A stretch of DNA of 64,000 nt from Rossellomorea vietnamensis NBRC 101237 (GTDB lineage: Bacteria > Bacillota > Bacilli > Bacillales > Bacillaceae_B), in contig NZ_BCVQ01000007.1 in assembly GCF_001591825.1 (NCBI RefSeq), positions 62,001 to 126,000 on the forward strand, read 5' to 3'. How positions within the stretch are numbered: position 1 is the stretch's first letter; each line of letters starts with the position of its first letter. This document shows positions 45,307 through 55,270 of this stretch, one piece after another. The position numbers and the translations under genes were made by a program. The notes under the pieces are model-generated. The model was not told the origin of the DNA. It saw only the letters and a program-made list of their open reading frames with translations, and made no database searches.

Positions 45307-46269
45307 ATGCCTAAAATTGACAATATGCTGGCCATTCTCTGGATGCTACGTTCAGGTGAAAAAGTGACAGCACAACAAATCTCTGAAAAGTTAGAGATGA
45401 ATATAAGGACGGTGTATCGTTATATTGATACCATTTCAACAAGTGGCGTACCGATCGTTTCAGAACCAGGTCATAACGGTGGCTACTCATTATTGAACCA
45501 TTTTGTTGAGGCTCCTCTTTTCTTTGATGTTGAGGAACAAACGTCACTTTATCACGCGGCTGTTTTTGCAGAGGAAGCAGGATATTATGGAGGGGAAGCT
45601 CTCGATCGGGCTATTTCTAAACTAAGTCACCACTCCAATCAAGAACAGGAAACAAAAGTAAACCAACATGTAACGAGTCTTGAAGTCATAAGTGGATTAC
45701 GTTCAGCTTCTATCGAACCTTTCTTGAAGGATTTGGAGCAGGCCGTAGCGGATGGGTACTCAGTCAACATTCTTTATCATAAAAGTGGCGAACAGCCATT
45801 AAGTGAAAGATTGGTCGATCCGTACAGAATGATCTATTGGAATAACAAGTGGTATGTGATTGGATTTTGTCATCTTCGAAATGATATCCGCAGTTTTAGA
45901 GTCGATCGAATGGAACGTCTGGTGCTAACCGAAAATACCTTTAACCGACCGGAGAATTTTTCAGCACGTGACTACTTTATAAAAAGCCTCCTTCCAACGT
46001 TAGAAGATAAGGAAGGGATTATGTCTTTGGTTCTTCAGGGGGAAAAAAGTGCATTGGATGATATTTGCCAGCATTGGTTCTTGGGACATTATTTACAAGA
46101 ACGTTCCCCCAATCAAGCCGTGTTTCTTCTTGAAAAAGAGATCATACATACCTATGTACCTTATTTACTTCTACCGTACAATACATCGATTAAAGTGATG
46201 GAGCCCATCAGTCTTAAGAGAAGGATGATTGAAGTTCTGTCGGAATTAATAGAATTTCATCACGTTTAA
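45307..46269 (+). CDS. HTH/WYL-domain transcriptional regulator (YafY type)
   Basis: 320 residues: an N-terminal HTH_11 winged helix (KVTAQQISEKLEMNIRTVYR) and a central WYL domain (VNILYHKSGEQPLSERLVDP, WNNKWYVIGFC, DIRSFRVDRMERL). WYL regulators sense ligands, often nucleic acid or nucleotide signals, and repress nearby genes. The gene downstream (DJ-1/PfpI, beyond a terminator) is a possible target. ATG 45307 follows AGAGGTGG. Intact. Confidence 0.9.
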   Translation: MPKIDNMLAILWMLRSGEKVTAQQISEKLEMNIRTVYRYIDTISTSGVPIVSEPGHNGGYSLLNHFVEAPLFFDVEEQTSLYHAAVFAEEAGYYGGEALDRAISKLSHHSNQEQETKVNQHVTSLEVISGLRSASIEPFLKDLEQAVADGYSVNILYHKSGEQPLSERLVDPYRMIYWNNKWYVIGFCHLRNDIRSFRVDRMERLVLTENTFNRPENFSARDYFIKSLLPTLEDKEGIMSLVLQGEKSALDDICQHWFLGHYLQERSPNQAVFLLEKEIIHTYVPYLLLPYNTSIKVMEPISLKRRMIEVLSELIEFHHV

Positions 46270-46271
46270 TG

Positions 46272-46305
46272 ACTTCCCTGACGCTACCTGTCAGGGAAGT
46301 TTTAT
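46272..46305 (+). terminator. terminator after the WYL gene
   Basis: Perfect 11-bp stem ACTTCCCTGAC (46272-46282) / GTCAGGGAAGT (46290-46300) followed by TTTATT. Confidence 0.9.
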
Positions 46306-46343
46306 TATAATGGCTCTATCAATAGTGATTGGAGTGTAATTGG

Positions 46344-46976
46344 ATGCAAACTACAAAAGCTTTTCTATATGTATTTGATACAATGTCAGACTGGGAATAC
46401 GGATACTTAATGGCTGAACTAAACTCAGGAAGATATTTCAAAAAAGACGCAGCATCTATAAACGTCATGACAGTAGGTGCTACTAAAGAAATGATTACGA
46501 CGATGGGGGGACTGAGCATAAAACCGGATATGTCCCTTGATGAATGGACTCTTGAGAGGGAAGATCTTTTAATATTACCAGGAGGGACCACTTGGAGTGA
46601 AGAAATCCATCAAACTATCCTTGAAAGAACTGGCCAAGCTTTAAAGCATGGCACGATTGTGGCTGCCATTTGTGGTGCAGTTGAGGCCCTTGCGAATAGG
46701 GGATACTTAGATACTCGAAAGCATACAAGTAATAATTTGGAATACACGAAAATGGTATGTCCTCACTATAAAGGAGAAGCGTTCTATGAGTCGGGACCAG
46801 CGGTAGCTGATGGCAACTTAATTACGGCATCAGGGATAGCTCCTCTGGAATTTGCCATGAAGGTACTGAAAAAAATAGATGTGTTTGCGCCTGATACATT
46901 GCACTCCTGGTATCAACTGAATCAGACTCATCAACCCCAATACTTCTTTCAGTTAATGAATTCAATAAGTAAATGA
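46344..46976 (+). CDS. DJ-1/PfpI family protein (YoaZ-like)
   Basis: 210 residues, type 1 glutamine-amidotransferase-like fold. Nucleophile elbow Cys in VAAICGAVEALANRG; LLILPGGTTWSEE and FLYVFDTMSDWEYGYL are typical. Such proteins act as stress-induced hydrolases or deglycases; activity not assigned. ATG 46344 lies 7 bases after GGAGTG; TTG 46329 is the longer alternative. Terminator behind. Intact. Confidence 0.85.
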   Translation: MQTTKAFLYVFDTMSDWEYGYLMAELNSGRYFKKDAASINVMTVGATKEMITTMGGLSIKPDMSLDEWTLEREDLLILPGGTTWSEEIHQTILERTGQALKHGTIVAAICGAVEALANRGYLDTRKHTSNNLEYTKMVCPHYKGEAFYESGPAVADGNLITASGIAPLEFAMKVLKKIDVFAPDTLHSWYQLNQTHQPQYFFQLMNSISK

Positions 46977-46984
46977 AGGTGCTG

Positions 46985-47032
46985 AAAAAGCTCAATTTCT
47001 CTATTTGATTTGTAGAGAAGTTGGGCTTTTTA
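46985..47032 (+). terminator. intrinsic terminator
   Basis: AAAAAGCTCAATTTCTCT (46985-47002) with AGAGAAGTTGGGCTTTTT (47014-47031), two G-U pairs. Similar in sequence to the hairpin at 25797-25842. Confidence 0.85.
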
Positions 47033-47338
47033 CTTTGGACTTTCCTGACGATAGTCCTATTGGGAAGTTTCATTTACGTAAGATTGGGAATGTAATAATG
47101 AAGTAACCAACCACCAATAATCGGAAGCAACGTCATATTCGTCACTGATCAACAGACGGAAATATTCCGCCTATTAACTCAAGAAATGAAATAAGGGATG
47201 ATGTTTCTGTGTGTAAGTGGAAAACCTCCGCTTATTTCTTTGTGAAGAATACGTATATTAATTACACAAGGCACTCTTTTAGAAACTTCTTAAAGGGATA
47301 TTTCTGGTCAAAGTTCGCGAAGAAAAGAGGTAATGAAA

Positions 47339-48058
47339 ATGAAACTATTTGCTCATCGCGGAGTGAGTGGAGAGGCTCCGGAGAACACACTGTCTGCCTT
47401 TAAAGCAGCAGCCGAGTCAGGTGCCCACGGAATTGAACTGGACGTACAACTGTCAAAAGACGGCCAGATGGTCGTCATCCATGATGAAACCATCGACCGC
47501 ACCACGAATGGAACCGGTTATGTGAAGGATTTGACATGGGAACAGCTCAGAACCTATGACGCCGGAAATTGGTTTCACCCCTCCTTCAAAGGAGAGTCCA
47601 TTCCTTCACTAGAGGAGGTCCTGGATGTGGTGACCACCCATCGTGAGTTGATAACCATCAATATCGAACTGAAGAACGATCAAATCGACTACCCACAGTT
47701 GGAAGATAAGGTCCTGGAGCTGCTCAAAGAAAAAGGAATGAAAGAACAGACGATTATTTCTTCATTCAATGCTGAGAGTCTGAAAAGGGTCAGAGAGCTT
47801 GATCCTGATATTGAGACAGGTTTCCTTTTTGAAGGGATTCCAGCAAATATTCTGGACCGGATCAAGCCATTACAGGTCAACGCCATCCACTGTGAGGCGG
47901 AGTTCGCCCAATCGCCAACGGGGCGAATCGTCATGGAGATGGGAATTCCGTTGCGTGTTTTTACCATCAATACAATGGAAGAATTTCAGTTGGTGAAAAA
48001 AGCGGGTGTAGAGGTTGTCATGACTGATTATCCGGGGTTGTTATTGGATTATCTATAG
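47339..48058 (+). CDS. glycerophosphodiester phosphodiesterase
   Basis: 239 residues, complete GDPD TIM barrel: FAHRGVSGEAPENTLSAFKA (catalytic His and metal Glu), GIELDVQLSKDGQMVVIHDE (Glu/Asp ligands and second His), VNAIHCEAEFA and the C-terminal VEVVMTDYPGLL. It hydrolyses glycerophosphodiesters to glycerol-3-phosphate and an alcohol. No signal peptide, so cytoplasmic. ATG 47339 is 8 bases after AGAGGTA; ATG 47333 is too close to it. GC-richer than its neighbours. Intact. Confidence 0.93.
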   Translation: MKLFAHRGVSGEAPENTLSAFKAAAESGAHGIELDVQLSKDGQMVVIHDETIDRTTNGTGYVKDLTWEQLRTYDAGNWFHPSFKGESIPSLEEVLDVVTTHRELITINIELKNDQIDYPQLEDKVLELLKEKGMKEQTIISSFNAESLKRVRELDPDIETGFLFEGIPANILDRIKPLQVNAIHCEAEFAQSPTGRIVMEMGIPLRVFTINTMEEFQLVKKAGVEVVMTDYPGLLLDYL

Positions 48059-48130
48059 AGACATAAAGGGTTCCGTTTTGAGGTGCTCGCACAACAAATA
48101 GTGACACTCAAACTAGAAGCCATAAAAAGT

Positions 48131-48164
48131 AAAGAGATTCGTCGATTGACGAGTCTCTTTGTTT
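48131..48164 (+). terminator. intrinsic terminator
   Basis: AAAGAGATTCGTC (48131-48143) with GACGAGTCTCTTT (48148-48160, one G-U), then GTTTT. Possibly bidirectional with the convergent nucleotidyltransferase gene. Confidence 0.85.
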
Positions 48165-48213
48165 TGGAATATAAATTATTTGCGACATATAAGCGAGTAT
48201 GTACGAGATAAAC

Positions 48214-48999
48214 TTATATTTCTGAAGGAGTAGTTCTGGAAGCAGCCAATGCAGTCAAAACCTTCTCAATATAACGATATACTTCTTCTGCATTCCCCAG
48301 AAATTCTTCAACATCTACATGACTATCCAAGTAACACGCATACAGATAGTCAACTAATGCTGAATCAATAGTACAATATTCTAATATGCCATTCTTCATC
48401 TTAGAAATGTCATCTTGCCAAACCACTGTATCTTCTAAAACCAAAGAGTATAATGCACGAATTAATTTTTTTGAGTAACCTTTGGTATATCTGGATTTCA
48501 GCGTGTCATCAGTGGCATTAGAGAGAAAACCGCGAACGCGTTCCACTGCCTCTTGAGTGTCTGAATTCAAGTCTAATATGAACTCAGGTGAAATAAGAAT
48601 AGGCGGTACTTCTTCACCAATATCAGTACCATGTATACAAACACAGATGATCTTGATCCAAAATCCCCATTCATTGGGCTTACTTCTTACATCATCCAGT
48701 GAACAAATAACCGTATCAACCTTCGTTACGAATGGATATTTCTGTAACATCTGGTCCTTCAGACATGATACTCTATCATAATCTATATCTTCTGGTCTTT
48801 CACATACTATTGTAAAATCTGCATCAGACTCAAATGGCTTAGCAGTACCTTTAGGAATGGAGCCACACATATAAATACTGTGAATCTTCCCATTGAACTC
48901 TGAAAGTAAGCTAGCTGTATACTCCTCTACAAAAGGTTTGTACTCACTCTGAATATTAATCTTCTTTATAACCTTCTCCAAAACCCTATCTGGTCTCAT
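48214..48999 (-). CDS. nucleotidyltransferase-domain protein
   Basis: 261 residues. The polymerase-beta-like fold is marked by YMCGSIPKGTAKPFESDADF, giving GS and the two metal Asp of DAD, then a third Asp near VDTVIC. The C-terminal half is helical, like aminoglycoside nucleotidyltransferases (KNTase/DUF4111 kind). It may adenylylate a small molecule or protein; drug resistance should not be assumed. ATG 48999 follows GGGGGAGA on its strand. Intact. Confidence 0.8.
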   Translation of the reverse strand: MRPDRVLEKVIKKINIQSEYKPFVEEYTASLLSEFNGKIHSIYMCGSIPKGTAKPFESDADFTIVCERPEDIDYDRVSCLKDQMLQKYPFVTKVDTVICSLDDVRSKPNEWGFWIKIICVCIHGTDIGEEVPPILISPEFILDLNSDTQEAVERVRGFLSNATDDTLKSRYTKGYSKKLIRALYSLVLEDTVVWQDDISKMKNGILEYCTIDSALVDYLYACYLDSHVDVEEFLGNAEEVYRYIEKVLTALAASRTTPSEI

Positions 49000-49061
49000 T
49001 TTATCTCCCCCTGGTTAAAAGTCATTTTATAAATTTTTCTTTTATTGCTTTTTTCACTATC

Positions 49062-49136
49062 CTGCCCGTTAGCCGAAGATGCTCTGACCTAACAAAAGCG
49101 GGGCGGCTACTTGTTCAACAAACACCCCCTTTAGCG
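49062..49136 (-). repeat. family-B-like repeat, inverted orientation
   Basis: Read leftward: GCTAAAGGGGGTGTTTGTTG, AACAAGTAGCCGCCCCGC and CGGCTAACGGGCAGG. It contains the same AACGGG and TGTTGAACAA blocks as other family B copies. Confidence 0.4.
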
Positions 49137-49220
49137 TAATAAGCTCTTTAGCAAAACTTGAACTCATTTATCCCTGTTCTTTCTTGTTTCTCTTTTTTTT
49201 TCAATGTACCTCAATCGCAA

Positions 49221-49445
49221 TTATTCGCTTCTGACTTGCACTATACGCTCTACAACAAATCCAACTAATAAGCCGATAGCAAAAGGAAGTAATGCAATAT
49301 TTGCATCAAAAATCAACCCATTTTCTAACGGTTCGTTTAGAACTAATGAAAACCTAAATAGAGATAAATCGAATATATTACCAATCCAATAAAATAGTGC
49401 CATTGTCAAAATTGATGATAATAAAGGAAACCATATTTTTCTCAT
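49221..49445 (-). CDS. 74-residue two-helix membrane protein
   Basis: ATG 49445 behind GAGGAGGA. Helices at about 5-25 (WFPLLSSILTMALFYWIGNI) and 48-67 (IALLPFAIGLLVGFVVERIV), with an extracellular loop between. Family not recognised. One of three leftward small envelope genes (49.2-50.3 kb). Confidence 0.6.
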   Translation of the reverse strand: MRKIWFPLLSSILTMALFYWIGNIFDLSLFRFSLVLNEPLENGLIFDANIALLPFAIGLLVGFVVERIVQVRSE

Positions 49446-49509
49446 AAGAGTCCTCCTCTTCAGTCTTTGTTATTGAATTAACCTGCCCAATAATGGAATA
49501 ACATAAATT

Positions 49510-49953
49510 CTAATCAATTTCTTTAAACTCGATGTACGGCATATCATCTTTTTTTGCCTTTTTCCTTGAACGATACAACTCTAAAACTTCTTTTTCATAC
49601 TCGTTTTCTGCACCGAAATTTTCTTCATAATACTCACCTATATAAATGGCACGATACTTATTACCCTTTTTGTCTATAACGTCTACCACCCCACAAGAGA
49701 AGTGGTCATTTAACCCAGAAAAACTATCAGCAACAAATAGTCTAGCAGCTTCTTCACCCACCTCTGCTATCTCGACCTCAGTGTATCGCATTGTTGTATT
49801 GTCCATCTCTTCTCTGCTTAGTAGAGTGAACTCTGGAACAGCTTTATCCTGTGATACTTCTAGCTTCTCAAAAACGATTGAATCCCTAGAATCCTCAAAA
49901 CATCCGACAAGAAGCAAGGCAACCACTATTATACAAAAACAATATTTGATCAT
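49510..49953 (-). CDS. lipoprotein of unknown function
   Basis: 147 residues: type II signal peptide with lipobox LVGC (Cys 18), then an acidic domain (RYTEVEIAEVGEEAARLFVA, DVIDKKGNKYRAIYIGEYYE) and a Lys-rich C-terminus. ATG 49953 follows AAAGGGGG. Anchored outside the membrane; family not recognised. It precedes the 74-residue membrane gene on the same strand. Confidence 0.7.
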   Translation of the reverse strand: MIKYCFCIIVVALLLVGCFEDSRDSIVFEKLEVSQDKAVPEFTLLSREEMDNTTMRYTEVEIAEVGEEAARLFVADSFSGLNDHFSCGVVDVIDKKGNKYRAIYIGEYYEENFGAENEYEKEVLELYRSRKKAKKDDMPYIEFKEID

Positions 49954-50069
49954 AACGCCCCCTTTTGAATTAGGCGAAACCGAATAGAATTAAGTGTCCC
50001 GTTAGGAAATACCTCTTATAAAGAATATGGTTGATCTTTTAGAAATAATTAAAGAACCTTTGGGTCCTC

Positions 50070-50309
50070 TTAATCTTTAGACTTCTTCTTTTCAATCATG
50101 GATAATATCGAATACAAGATAATTCCACATGCCATCATCAGAAGAAAAGTGTTTGTGATAAGGTTAAAATCAAGCTCATGGATGACTTGTTCTACTTCTC
50201 CGTTCCCACTGACCGTAATGTATTTCCATCCATCATATTCGAGCGTAAAGAAAGAGAGAATCAAGCCTACAATAATTCCACCGACAATTGAAATCCAACC
50301 TTTTTTCAT
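50070..50309 (-). CDS. 79-residue two-helix membrane protein
   Basis: ATG 50309 behind AAGGGGTGAGG. Helices WISIVGGIIVGLILSFFTL and TFLLMMACGIILYSILSMI flank an extracellular loop; the tail is KKKSKD. Family not recognised. Divergent from the ribose operon. Confidence 0.6.
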   Translation of the reverse strand: MKKGWISIVGGIIVGLILSFFTLEYDGWKYITVSGNGEVEQVIHELDFNLITNTFLLMMACGIILYSILSMIEKKKSKD

Positions 50310-50462
50310 TGCCTCACCCCTTAACGTAAGTATAAAGGAACAAAGGGGGAAATATTAGTAAATTCTGTAATATTCGTTGATATCCATTCACATCTGGATA
50401 AAATCCCCCCTCGAACACGTCCGTGCCATCCATTTAAAAAGAGATCAAAACAAACGAAACTA

Positions 50463-50478
50463 TTGCAAACGATTACAA
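50463..50478 (+). promoter_or_regulatory. cre box (CcpA site) of the ribose operon
   Basis: TTGCAAACGATTACAA matches the cre consensus WTGNAARCGNWWWCAW at every position. It lies 82 bases before rbsR, at or next to the promoter, so glucose repression of ribose use is expected. Confidence 0.85.
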
Positions 50479-50493
50479 AATTGTGTTACCTTA

Positions 50494-50511
50494 TGTGTAA
50501 CCGGTTACACA
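50494..50511 (+). promoter_or_regulatory. RbsR-type operator palindrome
   Basis: TGTGTAACCGGTTACACA is a perfect 18-bp palindrome with the central CG typical of LacI-family operators, 34 bases before rbsR. Probable autoregulatory site for RbsR, relieved by ribose. Confidence 0.85.
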
Positions 50512-50544
50512 AATAACCAACCAAACGAACAGGAAGTGACTTAC

Positions 50545-51525
50545 GTGGCAACAATCAAGGATGTGGCGAGTGAAGCGGGGGTGTCGGTGGCGACTGTCTC
50601 CCGGGTGCTGAATGATAACGGCTATGTAGGAGCCGAGACGAGGAAGAAAGTGATGGGGGCGATCGAGAAGCTGAATTACAGCCCGAATGAGGTGGCACGC
50701 TCTCTCTATAAACGGGAGTCGAGACTGATCGGACTGCTGCTTCCGGATATCACGAACCCGTACTTCCCGCAGCTGGCGAGAGGGGTCGAGGATGAAGTGA
50801 GCGAGGCTGGGTTCAGGCTCCTCCTTGGTAACAGCGACGAGAACATCCAGAAGGAACTGGATTATATCCAGACCTTCGTTCAGAACAATGTCGTCGGCAT
50901 GATCTCTGCGACCAATCATTTGGAGCATGATCAGCTGTATAGTGAATTGAATCTCCCACTCGTCCTCCTTGACCGGACTACGGACAACTATCCGGCTGTC
51001 TATGCCGACGGACGCAAAGGAGGGCGCCTCGCGGCAAAGACCTTAGTGGAAAAAGGCTCGAAGCGGATCACCGTCATGAAGGGGCCGGCACACGTCAAGC
51101 CGGCTCAGGACCGGTTCCGTGGAGCCGTCGAGTATTTAAGCGGGACAGACGTCGATTTCACGGTGATGTCCACGACCTCGTTCTCCTTTGAAGACGCAAA
51201 GGGCTGGGCTGAGGAACTGTTCGCCACCTATCCTGATACGGACGGGGTCATCGCGAGCAATGATATCGTCGGGATCGCGATTCTCCATGAGGCCTTGAGG
51301 CTCGGGAAAAAGATTCCGGAAGACGTACAGATCATCGGCTACGATGACATCCCCCAGAGCAGCCTTTCCTATCCGGCGCTCTCGACGATCAGGCAGCCGG
51401 CTTACGAAATGGGCAGGCAGGCCGCGGCACTTCTGATTAAACTGATAAAAAAAGAAAAAAACATCGATACAACGGTTCAGCTACCGGTTGAACTCATACA
51501 GCGAAACACAACACGAAAGGGATGA
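50545..51525 (+). CDS. rbsR: ribose operon repressor RbsR (LacI family)
   Basis: 326 residues. N-terminal LacI helix-turn-helix (TIKDVASEAGVSVATVSRVL) and hinge (EVARSLYKRES), then a periplasmic-binding-protein-like effector domain (LIGLLLPDITNPYFPQLARG, DRTTDNYPAVYADG, IIGYDDIPQS). Controls ribose uptake and phosphorylation. The start is GTG 50545 after GGAAGTGA; the frame is open further upstream, but that runs through the operator. It leads the operon rbsRKDACB; rbsK starts 6 bases behind. GC-rich compared with the flanks. Intact. Confidence 0.95.
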   Translation: MATIKDVASEAGVSVATVSRVLNDNGYVGAETRKKVMGAIEKLNYSPNEVARSLYKRESRLIGLLLPDITNPYFPQLARGVEDEVSEAGFRLLLGNSDENIQKELDYIQTFVQNNVVGMISATNHLEHDQLYSELNLPLVLLDRTTDNYPAVYADGRKGGRLAAKTLVEKGSKRITVMKGPAHVKPAQDRFRGAVEYLSGTDVDFTVMSTTSFSFEDAKGWAEELFATYPDTDGVIASNDIVGIAILHEALRLGKKIPEDVQIIGYDDIPQSSLSYPALSTIRQPAYEMGRQAAALLIKLIKKEKNIDTTVQLPVELIQRNTTRKG

Positions 51526-51531
51526 AGGAAG

Positions 51532-52422
51532 ATGAAAAAAGCGAAGATTGCCGTAATCGGCAGTTCATCCATGGATCTAGTGGTCACATCAGCGAAACGC
51601 CCCGGTGCAGGGGAAACGGTACTTGGCGACAGCTTTGACACGGTACCCGGAGGAAAAGGAGCCAACCAGGCCGTTGCAGCAGCAAGACTTGGGGCAGATG
51701 TTTACATGATCGGATGCGTCGGCGATGATCCTTACGGCAAAGAGATTTTGGAAAACTTCAAGAGTAACGGTGTTCATACAGAGTATGTGGAACCGGTTAC
51801 AGGTCAGAAATCCGGAACCGCACACATCATCCTCGCTGAAGGGGACAACAGCATTGTCGTCGTAAAAGGGGCCAATGATCTTGTGACACCAGAATACGTT
51901 GAGAAAGCAGCAGATTTCCTCAAAACATGCGATCTCATCATGATCCAGCAGGAAATCCCGGAGGAAACAGTTGAGTACGTGGCAGATCTTTGTAACAAGA
52001 TTGAAGTACCACTGCTACTGAACCCGGCACCGGCACGAAAGATTTCACAGAATGTCATCGTTGGTGCCAGCTACCTGACACCGAATGAACATGAAGCAGA
52101 TGTACTCTTTAATGGAATGAATCCGTCAGAAGCGCTGAAACAATATCCTGACAAAGTCATCATCACCGAAGGAGCAGCGGGAGTTCGCTACCATAATGGA
52201 ATAAAAGAAATTCTCGTTCCTTCCTTCAAAGTAGAAGTGGTGGATACGACAGGGGCAGGCGATACCTTCAATGCCGCATTCGGAACGGCTGTTGCTGAAG
52301 GACAGTCAATGGATGAAAGCCTCCGATTCGCAAACCGCGCCGCATCTCTTTCCGTGACCGGATTCGGGGCACAGGGCGGAATGCCGACAAGAGACGAAGT
52401 GGAAAGGAAGCTGGCAGAATGA
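51532..52422 (+). CDS. rbsK: ribokinase
   Basis: 296 residues, PfkB family. It phosphorylates ribose to ribose-5-phosphate with ATP. Signature one: [20 protein letters not shown] near residue 40; signature two: [13 protein letters not shown] with the catalytic Asp244; anion hole GAGD (241-244). ATG 51532 follows AAGGAAG. It overlaps rbsD by 4 bases (ATGA). Intact. Confidence 0.97.
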   Translation: MKKAKIAVIGSSSMDLVVTSAKRPGAGETVLGDSFDTVPGGKGANQAVAAARLGADVYMIGCVGDDPYGKEILENFKSNGVHTEYVEPVTGQKSGTAHIILAEGDNSIVVVKGANDLVTPEYVEKAADFLKTCDLIMIQQEIPEETVEYVADLCNKIEVPLLLNPAPARKISQNVIVGASYLTPNEHEADVLFNGMNPSEALKQYPDKVIITEGAAGVRYHNGIKEILVPSFKVEVVDTTGAGDTFNAAFGTAVAEGQSMDESLRFANRAASLSVTGFGAQGGMPTRDEVERKLAE

Positions 52423-52805
52423 AACGACATGGCATCTTGAACAGTCACATAGCAAAAATACTGGCCGACTTCGGCCACACGGATACGATCGTCGTGGCCG
52501 ATGCCGGTCTCCCGATTCCGTCAGACGTCGTGAAAATCGACCTGGCATTGAAACCGGGAGAGCCGTCCTTCCTAGACGTGGTCGAACTGTTAAAGGAAGA
52601 AATGGTTGTTGAAACCGTAACGCTAGCTGAAGAAGTCGAAACGAATAAAGGGGTTCACGAACAGATGACCTCATGGTTCGACGGGATCCAGTATGTATCC
52701 CATGAAGACTTCAAGAAAGAAACCCACAAGGCGAAGGCCGTCATCCGCACGGGGGAAGTCACACCGTACGCGAATTGTATTCTTCACGCGGGAGTCATTT
52801 TTTAA
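52419..52805 (+). CDS. rbsD: D-ribose pyranase
   Basis: 128 residues, full length. It interconverts the pyran and furan forms of ribose so that RbsK can use the furanose. Family hallmarks: [29 protein letters not shown] and the C-terminal [19 protein letters not shown], holding the catalytic His residues and Tyr. Translationally coupled to rbsK. Intact. Confidence 0.97.
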   Translation: MKRHGILNSHIAKILADFGHTDTIVVADAGLPIPSDVVKIDLALKPGEPSFLDVVELLKEEMVVETVTLAEEVETNKGVHEQMTSWFDGIQYVSHEDFKKETHKAKAVIRTGEVTPYANCILHAGVIF

Positions 52806-52823
52806 AACAAAGGGGGTAGTAGC

Positions 52824-54314
52824 ATGCAGATCAGCATGAAGAATATCCATAAAGCATTTGGGACGAACAAGGTCCTTGAAGGCGTCGACATCGAGATCGG
52901 GGACGGCGAAGTCCATGCCCTGATGGGAGAAAACGGGGCCGGAAAGTCGACCCTGATGAACATCCTGACGGGTCTTCACAAGAAGGATCAGGGCACGATC
53001 ACTATCGACGGGAAGGACATGACGTTCGACAATCCGAAGCAGGCCGAGGAATTCGGCGTTGCCTTCATCCATCAGGAACTGAACGTCTGGCCGGAGATGA
53101 CCGTCCTTGAGAATCTTTTCATCAATAAGGAACCGGTTACACAATTCGGTCTCATCAATACGAGAAAAATGAAAGCGGTTGCGAATGAGCAGTTTAAGAA
53201 ACTGAACATTTCCATCCCTCTCACAAAAGAAGCGGGGCAGTGCTCGGTCGGGCAGCAGCAGATGATCGAAATCGCCAAAGCCCTTATGACGGATGCAAAA
53301 GTCATCATCATGGACGAGCCTACAGCGGCCTTGACGGACCGGGAAATCGAAACGCTCTTCACCGTCATCCGTTCGCTAAAGAAAGCCGGCGTGTCGATTG
53401 TGTACATCTCCCACCGGATGGAAGAGATCTTCACGATTTGTGACACCATCACGGTCATGCGGGACGGACGCACGGTGGATACGACGCCGATCCCCGAGAC
53501 GAACTTCGATGAGGTCGTGAAGAAAATGGTCGGACGTGAATTGACCGACCGCTTTCCAAAACGCCAACCAAAGCCAGGAGAAACGATGCTTGAAGTCAGG
53601 AACCTGACGAAAAAGGGACTCTTTGAGAAAGTGAGCTTCGAGGTACGTTCAGGAGAAATTGTCGGCGTGTCAGGATTGATGGGGGCAGGCCGAACGGAAA
53701 TCATGCGCACCATCTTTGGACTCGACGGACGATATGAAGGCGAAATCATCGTGAACGGGAAACCGGTCACCATTAAAACACCAGATCAGGCCGTGAAGCT
53801 CGGTCTTGGTTTCATCACCGAGGATCGGAAGGATGAAGGACTCGTCCTCGACTTTTCCCTGAAGGATAATATAGCCCTTCCAAGCCTCTACAGCTTCACG
53901 AAGAAAGGCTTGATCAATGATAAAAGCGAGCAGGACTTTGTGGAAATGCTCATTAAACGGCTGACAATCAAAACCGAATCAGCCCGGACCCACGCAAAGA
54001 ACCTGTCCGGCGGGAACCAGCAGAAGGTGGTCATCGCCAAATGGATCGGCATCGGTCCGAAAGTGCTCATCCTCGACGAACCGACAAGGGGAGTCGATGT
54101 CGGCGCGAAACGGGAAATCTATCAACTGATGAACGAGCTCACCGACCGGGGCGTCGCGATCATAATGGTCTCATCCGAGCTGCCAGAAGTGCTCGGAATG
54201 AGCGACCGCATCCTCGTCGTCCATGAAGGGACCATCGCAGGAGAGCTATCAAAGGAAGACGCCACACAGGAAAAAATCATGACATTGGCGACAGGAGGTC
54301 ACGCACATGAATAA
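52824..54314 (+). CDS. rbsA: ribose ABC transporter ATP-binding protein
   Basis: 496 residues, two ABC domains as in all RbsA/MglA proteins. Domain one: Walker A GENGAGKS (35-42), signature SVGQQQ, Walker [12 protein letters not shown]. Domain two: degenerate Walker A-like GLMGAGRTE, signature [10 protein letters not shown], Walker [17 protein letters not shown]. It drives import through RbsC at the inner face of the membrane. AAGGGGGT ribosome binding site. It overlaps rbsC by 8 bases. Intact. Confidence 0.97.
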   Translation: MQISMKNIHKAFGTNKVLEGVDIEIGDGEVHALMGENGAGKSTLMNILTGLHKKDQGTITIDGKDMTFDNPKQAEEFGVAFIHQELNVWPEMTVLENLFINKEPVTQFGLINTRKMKAVANEQFKKLNISIPLTKEAGQCSVGQQQMIEIAKALMTDAKVIIMDEPTAALTDREIETLFTVIRSLKKAGVSIVYISHRMEEIFTICDTITVMRDGRTVDTTPIPETNFDEVVKKMVGRELTDRFPKRQPKPGETMLEVRNLTKKGLFEKVSFEVRSGEIVGVSGLMGAGRTEIMRTIFGLDGRYEGEIIVNGKPVTIKTPDQAVKLGLGFITEDRKDEGLVLDFSLKDNIALPSLYSFTKKGLINDKSEQDFVEMLIKRLTIKTESARTHAKNLSGGNQQKVVIAKWIGIGPKVLILDEPTRGVDVGAKREIYQLMNELTDRGVAIIMVSSELPEVLGMSDRILVVHEGTIAGELSKEDATQEKIMTLATGGHAHE

Positions 54315-55260
54315 CGCACTTAAAACGAATCACGTCGGCAATCTGATGCAAAAGCTTGGTCCGCTCCTAGGACTGTTTGTGCTGATTGCGACCGTATCCA
54401 TCATCAACCCTAGTTTTCTAGAACCCCTGAACTTATTGAATCTATTACGACAGGTCGCGATCAACGCCCTGATTGCCTACGGGATGACCTTCGTCATTTT
54501 GACCGGAGGAATTGACTTATCCGTCGGCTCGATCCTCGCCTTATCCAGTGCCCTTATGGCAGGGATGATGGTATCAGGAATCGACCCGATCCTAGCGATC
54601 CTGATCGGCTGTATCCTTGGAGCCGTGATGGGAATGGTCAACGGACTATTGATCACAAAAGGAAAAATGGCACCATTCATCGCGACACTTGCAACGATGA
54701 CGATGTTCCGCGGATTGACGCTCGTGTACACAGACGGAAATCCAATCACGGGACTCGGTGACAGCTATGCATTCCAACTGTTTGGAAGAGGATACTTCCT
54801 TGGAATCCCGGTACCTGCCGTCACGATGATCCTGACGTTCGCGATCCTGTGGGTGATCCTGCATAAAACCCCGTTCGGCCGAAAAACGTATGCCATCGGT
54901 GGAAATGAAAAAGCAGCCCTGATCTCAGGGATCAAAGTACCACGCATCAAAGTGATGATCTACTCCCTGGCCGGCTTACTGGCAGCACTCGCAGGAGCGA
55001 TCCTCACGTCACGCCTGAATTCAGCCCAGCCGACAGCGGGTACATCCTACGAACTTGATGCCATCGCCGCCGTCGTTCTAGGCGGGACAAGCCTGTCAGG
55101 CGGACGCGGACTGATCGTCGGAACACTGATCGGTGCACTCATCATCGGAACATTAAACAACGGTCTGAACCTGCTCGGCGTCTCATCCTTCTTCCAAATG
55201 GTCGTAAAGGGTGTCGTCATCATCATCGCCGTTCTCATCGACCGAAAGAAAGCAGCGTAG
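54307..55260 (+). CDS. rbsC: ribose ABC transporter permease
   Basis: 317 residues, eight to ten hydrophobic helices; the EAA-like cytoplasmic loop and the conserved [19 protein letters not shown] and [20 protein letters not shown] segments are typical. Forms the transmembrane channel with RbsA. It starts inside the rbsA end (ATG 54307, AGGAGGT upstream). Intact. Confidence 0.97.
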   Translation: MNNALKTNHVGNLMQKLGPLLGLFVLIATVSIINPSFLEPLNLLNLLRQVAINALIAYGMTFVILTGGIDLSVGSILALSSALMAGMMVSGIDPILAILIGCILGAVMGMVNGLLITKGKMAPFIATLATMTMFRGLTLVYTDGNPITGLGDSYAFQLFGRGYFLGIPVPAVTMILTFAILWVILHKTPFGRKTYAIGGNEKAALISGIKVPRIKVMIYSLAGLLAALAGAILTSRLNSAQPTAGTSYELDAIAAVVLGGTSLSGGRGLIVGTLIGALIIGTLNNGLNLLGVSSFFQMVVKGVVIIIAVLIDRKKAA

Positions 55261-55270
55261 GAGGGATACT

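Noticed and set aside
47209-47403. Plus-strand open frame overlapping the phosphodiesterase start
   Set aside because: No ribosome binding site; its second half is a shifted reading of the clearly real phosphodiesterase gene.
53072-53773. 233-codon minus-strand frame inside rbsA
   Set aside because: Antisense shadow in a GC-rich conserved gene; no ribosome binding site or family.
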